Program-made: the position numbers and the translations under genes
The notes under the pieces: model-generated
The model's input: the letters and a program-made list of their open reading frames with translations, nothing else
Database searches by the model: none
What the model was told of the DNA's origin: nothing
Shown here: positions 59,108 to 64,000 of the stretch, in pieces
Position numbering within the stretch: position 1 is the first letter of the stretch
How the letters are laid out: each line of letters starts with the position of its first letter
DNA from: Galeruca laticollis
Lineage: Eukaryota > Arthropoda > Insecta > Coleoptera > Chrysomelidae
Length of the DNA stretch: 64,000 nucleotides
Reading direction: 5' to 3'
Assembly: GCA_963921935.1 (NCBI GenBank)
Contig: OY998184.1
Location: forward strand, 30,161,567-30,225,566

Positions 59108-59621
59108 TCATGGAGAATTTGCGTAGTTAGATCGATGTTTGTCAGCTTTCCGTAAACCTTTTGTTCTTCCGCCGTTAAGTCTGTTTCCGTTTAAAGTAGG
59201 TAGGTCTCTCCATGGTATTTTCCATTTTGAAATGTCGGCTACTCCTAAAATGACTTCCGAATCTAGGTTTGGAACATAGAAAAATTTTTTTCCGTATTGT
59301 CCGGTTATTGTGCACGTAATTGAGAAACTCTTCGTGATTTTTATCTTATGCCCGTCTACTAACGTTACTGTTGTGTTTACCACGCTTGTCTCATAGTTGG
59401 AACGTTCAATTTTGTTAATACCTTTTTTCCTCGATGTATGATCTTTGTGATCCCGTGTCGATCAGTGTGTTTAATTGTTGTCTGTCGTTGGTATGGATTA
59501 TTATATGTGGTCTTTTATCGTTTGGTATATTGGGGTTGTTCTGTGTAGCGGAGGACTTTATTGTGAGCTCATCTTGCCTCTTGGAGAATATGCCCTTGTT
59601 AAGTTTCCCGACCTTTTGCAA
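59108..59621 (-). pseudogene. Gypsy aspartic protease
   Basis: Frame 59621-59415 has HIIIHTNDRQQLNTLIDTGS with the active-site DTGS, then QRSYIEE. The frame 59383-59108 continues with VNTTVTLVDGHKIKITKSFS and SEVILGVADISKWKIPW, corresponding to the ILG(V/M)DFL end of the fold. It would cleave gag-pol. A stop or frameshift between 59415 and 59383 breaks it. Confidence 0.8.
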
Positions 59622-59936
59622 TCACATCTATTTGACGGTATTTCTGCTGTTCCGCAATGGCTGCAAAATAATATTTGTCTCCCATAGCAAGTGTCTCTGC
59701 TGTGTCCTTTTTTACCGCATTTCCAGCAGCAATCTTGCTTATTATAGCCTGGTATCCTGTTTCCGTTATGTAGACCCTGTTCGACGGTGCGTTTGAAACT
59801 AGGTTTCTCTATTGTTATGTTGGCTTTCTCTATCTCTTTTTTTATATTTTCCAACTCGTCTATTCGATGTGTGAGGTCTCGTATTGACTTGATTTCGTTT
59901 CTTCGGACGTGAAGTTTGTATCTCGGGTTCATGTTT
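59558..59936 (-). pseudogene. gag: Gypsy gag C-terminus with CCHC knuckle
   Basis: After the inserted LTR the frame resumes with MNPRYKLHVRRNEIKSIRDL, the natural continuation of IYRN at the other side, then IDELENIKKE and a zinc knuckle CCWKCGKKGHSRDTC followed by CSHCGTAEIPSNRCDC, a second cysteine set. It would bind the element's RNA. It overlaps the protease frame by about 60 bases. Confidence 0.8.
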
Positions 59937-60221
59937 TGTAACGATGTTACTATTTTTCGTTCCGACATCCCACTGTATATATTTCAGATTCTCATTTTAT
60001 TGGTATTATTATTAAGTTATGTCTTCATTTACTCATTCACCCATCTTTCATCAAAAGCTGTATTTATTTGCTGTTAATAATTTTAAGTATGTATATTGAT
60101 TTTGATACATCCGGTATATATTGAATATGTATTGCTTACTGAACCGTTCGTGCAAATAAGTCCGCGCCGTTCTTAAGATTGTTAAGTAGGGGACCTCCTG
60201 AGTGGGGTCGAAAGAAGAATG

Positions 60222-60228
60222 TATAAAA
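60222..60228 (+). promoter_or_regulatory. TATA box of the solo LTR
   Basis: TATAAAA followed about 100 bp later by pyrimidine-rich sequence and a splice-donor-like AAGGTAAGC at 60350. Fits an LTR transcription start region. Confidence 0.5.
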
Positions 60229-60528
60229 CCGGCAAACGGGACGGAATAGGCCTCTTTTGCTCTGTAGCTCCTAGTTCTGTGCTTTCACATTTCCGCCATT
60301 TTTCGCCGTTTTTCCGCCGTTTCCGAAACGCCGACTGATTTTCGCCAACAAGGTAAGCGAATTTAGAAAATATTTTATAAATTATTTTTCTTGTGTTAAA
60401 TTCATTTTGCTCCTAGCGTCTTTCGTAGCTGTATTATTAGATTTTATTTTTGCTTACTGCTTGTTTAATTTGAGTGATTTTCCACGTATTTGTGTACAAT
60501 TCCGAAGTAAGAATTTACTGTTGGTTTT

Positions 60529-60975
60529 AACTTTAGGGGAAAAGAAATATAGTTGAGAAACTCCCAACCATCCTCGCTGCAAAGCAGGCAGATTCTTGGG
60601 GGATTTTCAAGGTATTTCGGGAATCCCGATTCCAGTATACAACTTTTGGGGAAAAGAAATATAGTTGGGAAACTCCCAAGCATCCTCGCTGCAAAGCAGG
60701 TAGATTCTTGGGGGATTTTCAAGGTATTTCGGGAATCCCGATTCCGGTATATAACTTTAGGGGAAAAGAATTATAGTTGGGAAACTCCCAAGCATCCTCG
60801 CTGCAAAGCAGGTAGATTCTTGGGGGATTTTCAAGGTATTTCGGGAATCCCGATTCCGGTATATAACTTTAGGGGAAAAGAAATATAGTTGGGAAACTCC
60901 CAAGCATCCTCGCTGCAAAGCAGGTAGATTCTTGAGGGATTCTCAAAGTATTCCGGGGGCTGCTCAATCTAGTAC
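60529..60975 (+). repeat. 112-bp tandem repeat, about four copies
   Basis: Units start at about 60529, 60641, 60753 and 60865, differing by one to four bases in the first three; the fourth decays after about 80 bp. Each contains GGGAAACTCCC and CGGGAATCCCG hairpins and a CGCTGC-AAA-GCAGG hairpin. The last motif also recurs as CGCTGCCATAGCAGG at 61008 and 61077. Shadow open frames here are repeat artefacts. Confidence 0.9.
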
Positions 60976-61826
60976 CATAGGCAACTTGGAGGAGCCTCGT
61001 CTGTGTTCGCTGCCATAGCAGGGACATCCTTCGTGGGTTTTCCAAGACGTGAAATGAAATAATCTCACGAGAGTTCGCTGCCATAGCAGGTTCGCCAGGG
61101 AGAGGTTTTCGGATTCTGCCGACTAACTGATCTTTGCGCGATTGATTTTGGCACCAACGGCCGGGGTAATATCCGCACAAAAACCGAAGGCAATTTATTA
61201 GTTACTGCCATTCTATTCTAAGCCGTACACAAATACCAAGAAACGCTCTCGTAAAACACCACTAGTGCCTTGATAACGCTTTCTCTGTGTAATTTTCACC
61301 GTACTGCTAGTAAAGTTTCACTGATTTTCACCGGCAATCGCCGAAAACTATTAAAGCTTCGCACGTTAGGCTTGTAATCGTAAAACATTTATTCTGTAAT
61401 AAAGTGCTTTGGTCTGGGTTGTAATTTGAATAGAAATCGTAAATACTGAAGGGTTTTGATCTCTATTTAGTTATTTTGAATATATAGCTACGTGGTTCGT
61501 TTTATTTTCCTTTTCCCAAATTATTTCGAAGTCGAGATAAATTGTAGAATTTTATAAAGCACAGGTAGTTTCATTTTCCGACAGTGGTAAACAATTAAAG
61601 CATGTTTCCCACTTCGCACGGCATAGAGGTCTAGAACAACAGACCCCTGGAATTACTTAACCTCCATCTGTTGCTACCCTGGTAACTCTTGACGCTACCA
61701 TTTTCGAGAGTTCAGTGGAGTAAACCATCCCAAAAAATCTGGCGCCAGAGAAGATCTGGTAGATAGTAAAGCCGCGGGGGTCATAGTGACGTCCGTAATT
61801 CTTTTGAGAAAAGGAAGCACGTCACA

Positions 61827-62340
61827 GTTTCTGTAAATTTTTTCCAACTGTTGGCTATTGTTAAAACCGGTGTGTCTCATTAGTGTTTGGATTCCTGTTA
61901 CGTATTGTTTAAATGGTTTGTTATCTCTTTACTTCCTTTCCATAATTCTCTCTTGTAAGTATGTTGTTAAATCTAACGGTATGTAGAATGCCTCGAAGTC
62001 TTCCGTAAAGTCTCGCCAGGTTTCCAAAAAGTGTCTGTTATTTCGGTACCAGAGGATTGCTTTTCCTTTCAAAACTTCTGGCAGAGCTCTTTTTCTAATT
62101 CGGTACAATCCTCGTGTCTGTATTTCCTGATGCTCGTCTCAGATTCGTTTTCTCCTGTTAAATTTATGTTTTCTCCGAGTTCTTCGTGTTCTTGTGATCT
62201 GTGACGATTCATAGCATTGTATTCTATTTGTTTCCTCACAAACCTTACCATTCTGGCCCGTAATAAATCCAATGTGTCGGTTGTGTCTAATTCGAATTTC
62301 TCTAATTCTGTTATCAAGTCTTCTTTCTTGAGTTTATAAA
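61827..62340 (-). pseudogene. gag: Gypsy gag, N-terminal part
   Basis: The minus strand has a frame from about 62320 with ITELEKFELDTTDTLDLLR and an acidic linker, then retrotransposon gag features in other frames: SSGTEITDTFWKPGETL-like sequence corresponding to a WYR..WE/DF core, and MRHTGFNNSQQLEKIYRN at 61880-61831. The gag protein would form the particle and bind RNA. The coding sequence is cut at 61827 by the solo LTR and resumes at 59936. Confidence 0.65.
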
Positions 62341-62515
62341 TACCTTCGTGTCTGCTATTTCCAAGCCTGCACCGGCATTATCTTCTTAGTCCGTCATCTC
62401 TGGTTTTCACTCTTTATCAGTTTCATAGGATTCTGTTTATTTAATCCTAGCGGCCTTGTCTATCCAATCCGTCCTTCCTGTCTACCCCACATGGCACCGG
62501 TACTCTATTCGTTTA

Positions 62516-62527
62516 TTCGGGCGCCAA
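62516..62527 (-). other. Primer binding site
   Basis: On the minus strand TTGGCGCCCGAA follows the 5' LTR by about two bases. TGGCGCCC is complementary to the 3' end of tRNA-Lys in animals, a usual primer for Gypsy elements. Confidence 0.6.
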
Positions 62528-62529
62528 TT

Positions 62530-63529
62530 TGTGAGTGTCGTGGGTAGAACATGAAGCGCTGTTTGATTAGAATTGCATTCATTCAGATTTAGTTACAGTT
62601 ATGCTGGAAATAAAATTAAATAAACTCTTTCATAGAAATAATGAAATTATGTACAATTAAATTTTCTATACAACTATGTACAAGGCGTCTCGCTTCTGGT
62701 ACACGCTGTTTCCGGGATTTCAATCTTGACCGGTGGTCGTAGGTTGGGTGGTTGGCTTCTATAAATCTCACTTACTTCGCCCCTAAAATGCTATGCGGTG
62801 TGTTCTGGGTTTAATAATGGTCGCTTTTCCGATATCTCCGACTTCTGAGATATACCCGCGTCTTCTCTGGATTATCTACAACATATAGGGTCTAGATGCC
62901 TCCTACCGCGATCAATACTCAGCGGGGTTCGGTAGGGTGGAAGCTCCTCTTCATCTCCGGGTCAATACTTGACGGAGATTTCGTACTAGCGAGGAATGCT
63001 TCTGTCCCGGGATCAATTCTCACCAAGAGTTTAGCAACAGATAGGTTTATTTTGTCTTCTACCCTCCGGATCAATACTCGACGGAGGGGTAGGACACATA
63101 CCTAGGGTCAACCCTTATCTCCGGATCAATACTCAACAGAGATATGACGGCTAACGCTGACGACATCTCCTCTCGTCTTACAACGAGAGACATTGACTTT
63201 TATTACGAAACTTCCTAGCAACGGCGGTGCCAGGTTTAAGTTTCCGGTATATGTTTTCCTTTTCGCTTTTACGCGTGAAGGCTTAACCTTTAATATGAAG
63301 CTACCTATCACTCCTGGTGTCAGGTTCGAGCTGGTCTGGTGTTCGAAAAACCTCGAAGGTACGTTCGTGATTCATTCCTATCATTTTACGGCGAAAGTAC
63401 CGCCATCTTGGTGTGGGACGTCCAAACTTGTTATAGTATCGCTCTGGTTTGGTATTGCGACGTCGGTTACTGTTGTAGTATCTACTCGCCGTGGTGTTGG
63501 AGTACTGGTTTGACGCCAGTGTCGTTACA
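62530..63529 (-). repeat. 5' LTR of the 8.5-kb Gypsy element
   Basis: TGTGAGTGTCGTGGG to CCAGTGTCGTTACA (plus-strand view). Clearly diverged from the 3' LTR by substitutions and one large indel, so insertion is not recent. Holds the same stem-loop array at 62902-63143. Confidence 0.9.
62902..63143. repeat. Array of five stem-loops in the 5' LTR
   Basis: Same arrangement as in the 3' LTR. The third unit has one change (CCGAGAG to CCAAGAG) that weakens its inner stem; the others keep pairing. Confidence 0.8.
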
Positions 63530-63625
63530 ATCGTTAAATTTGAAATAAAAAGCACTTCCATAATGGCTAAGTTTGATCCCCCACTTCCATTGAATTTATT
63601 TCGTTGCGATGACGTCCTTGCTTCT
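63530..63625 (+). mobile_element. Right piece of the split mariner copy
   Basis: AAATTTGAAATAAAAAGC, GGCTAAGTTTGATCCCCC and ATGACGTCCTTGCTTCTATG match the reverse complement of 48735-48835. Homology ends near 63625, before the expected CAGGGTGTCCC terminus, so the outer end is lost. Confidence 0.75.
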
Positions 63626-64000
63626 ATGATGACGTCACACAAATTCTTTTTTCGTAGCTTCACAATTATTTTTCATCCTTATAGCGTGAACAACCACCCG
63701 TTGAAAGATCTTAAATGGCAAGGGGTGTTAAGTAATACATCATTTTGAAGTGGTTTTTATTGTCTATGGAACCCTGTTATTTCTTATTTTGAATGATTAT
63801 CTTTTACAAATAGAAAATTTTAAGGGTCATTGGGATTTTTGAAATTGTCAGTACTGCAGATTCATATTTTGGATTGTAGAAGGTGTTAGAACTTGGATTT
63901 GAATTCCCAATCAACATGTTGCCCCGTTTGGCACCAATAACAAAAACTTGTTCTTATCTGCGATAATTGTTGTTGGTATTTTTTCAAATAACAAAAAAAT
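63626..64000. other. Non-coding right edge
   Basis: No gene recognised. Short frames here lack any known motif. Confidence 0.4.

Larger units (their letters stand above)
59937..61826 (+). mobile_element. 1.89-kb solo LTR inserted in gag
   Basis: The insertion starts TGTAACGATG and ends CGTCACA (TG...CA) and is flanked by a perfect 4-bp duplication GTTT (59933-59936, 61827-61830). Removing it restores the gag reading IYRN-MNPRYK. Plus-strand TATAAAA at 60222 and AATAAA at 61398 fit an LTR promoter and polyadenylation signal. No internal coding domain is present. It carries a 112-bp tandem repeat. It belongs to a different LTR family from its host. Confidence 0.8.
55008..63529 (-). mobile_element. 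8.5-kb Gypsy-family LTR retrotransposon (minus)
   Basis: LTRs of 886 and 1000 bp bound gag and pol on the minus strand. Both LTRs start TGT and end ACA. Flanks ACCG (55004-55007) and ATCG (63530-63533) are a 4-bp target duplication with one difference. Internal order on the minus strand: primer site, gag, CCHC knuckle, protease, RT, RNase H, integrase, GPY-like end. No env gene is apparent. A solo LTR of another family interrupts gag. Confidence 0.9.

Noticed and set aside
56642..59796. Long plus-strand open frames with hydrophobic, cysteine-rich translations
   Set aside because: They lie opposite the Gypsy pol and gag frames, which have clear domain motifs; these are shadows.
60465..61180. 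Repetitive open frames on both strands in the solo LTR
   Set aside because: They arise from the 112-bp tandem array and have no protein motif.
1..64000. CRISPR arrays, bacterial operons, rRNA and tRNA genes
   Set aside because: No regularly spaced repeats with unique spacers, no ribosome-binding-site-led gene clusters and no clear cloverleaf were seen; the spliced, TE-rich content is eukaryotic.

Overview
This is an AT-rich eukaryotic window, almost certainly from an insect genome; a beetle or other insect rich in transposable elements would fit, but the order cannot be fixed from sequence alone. Intact host genes were not found. Nearly every recognisable coding stretch belongs to a transposable element (TE) or a captured or decayed gene. 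Most reading frames are broken, introns are short (about 55-60 bp where visible), and several elements are nested in one another.

Layout. 0.8-4.2 kb: 5'-truncated Gypsy LTR retrotransposon on the minus strand, with its 3' LTR. 5.3-8.45 kb: decayed RTE-like LINE (+). 8.7-10.4 kb: diverged direct and inverted repeats and a weak hammerhead-like motif. 10.5-13.9 kb: LOA-like LINE (+) with RNase H. 14.5-15.6 kb: small THAP-encoding element with 17-bp terminal inverted repeats (TIRs). 17.5-18.3 kb: two (TA)n tracts. 18.3-21.3 kb: almost intact Penelope-like element (RT plus GIY-YIG) with a hammerhead ribozyme motif. 21.4-23.15 kb: 5'-truncated LOA-like LINE. 23.9-25.0 kb: Crypton-like fragment joined to an inverted Penelope fragment.

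26.3-29.7 kb: Tc1/mariner-like element with a spliced transposase (-). 30.2-31.6 kb: TIR element carrying a fragment of an NAD-dependent epimerase-like gene. 33.3-35.8 kb: mariner-like element with about 435-bp TIRs. 35.8-38.0 kb: pseudogene of an uncharacterised multicopy protein. 38.5-39.9 kb: piggyBac-like transposase (-). 40.65-41.7 kb: nested hairpin/TIR elements. 42.3-44.7 kb: RTE-like LINE (-). 45.4-47.7 kb: exons of a THAP-domain gene broken by a LINE 3' fragment, itself carrying a 645-bp TIR insertion. 48.5-49.4 kb: mariner fragments.

49.8-54.4 kb: a 4.55-kb element with about 371-bp TIRs encoding a large cysteine-motif protein that I cannot assign to a named transposase superfamily; this is the best candidate for an undescribed mobile system. 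55.0-63.5 kb: an 8.5-kb Gypsy element (-) with both LTRs, inserted into a mariner copy and itself interrupted by a 1.89-kb solo LTR with a perfect 4-bp target duplication. Its LTRs carry an array of five stem-loops with nearly constant loops but different self-complementary stems.

All family names are from motif recognition by eye, not database searches. Boundaries marked 'about' are uncertain.
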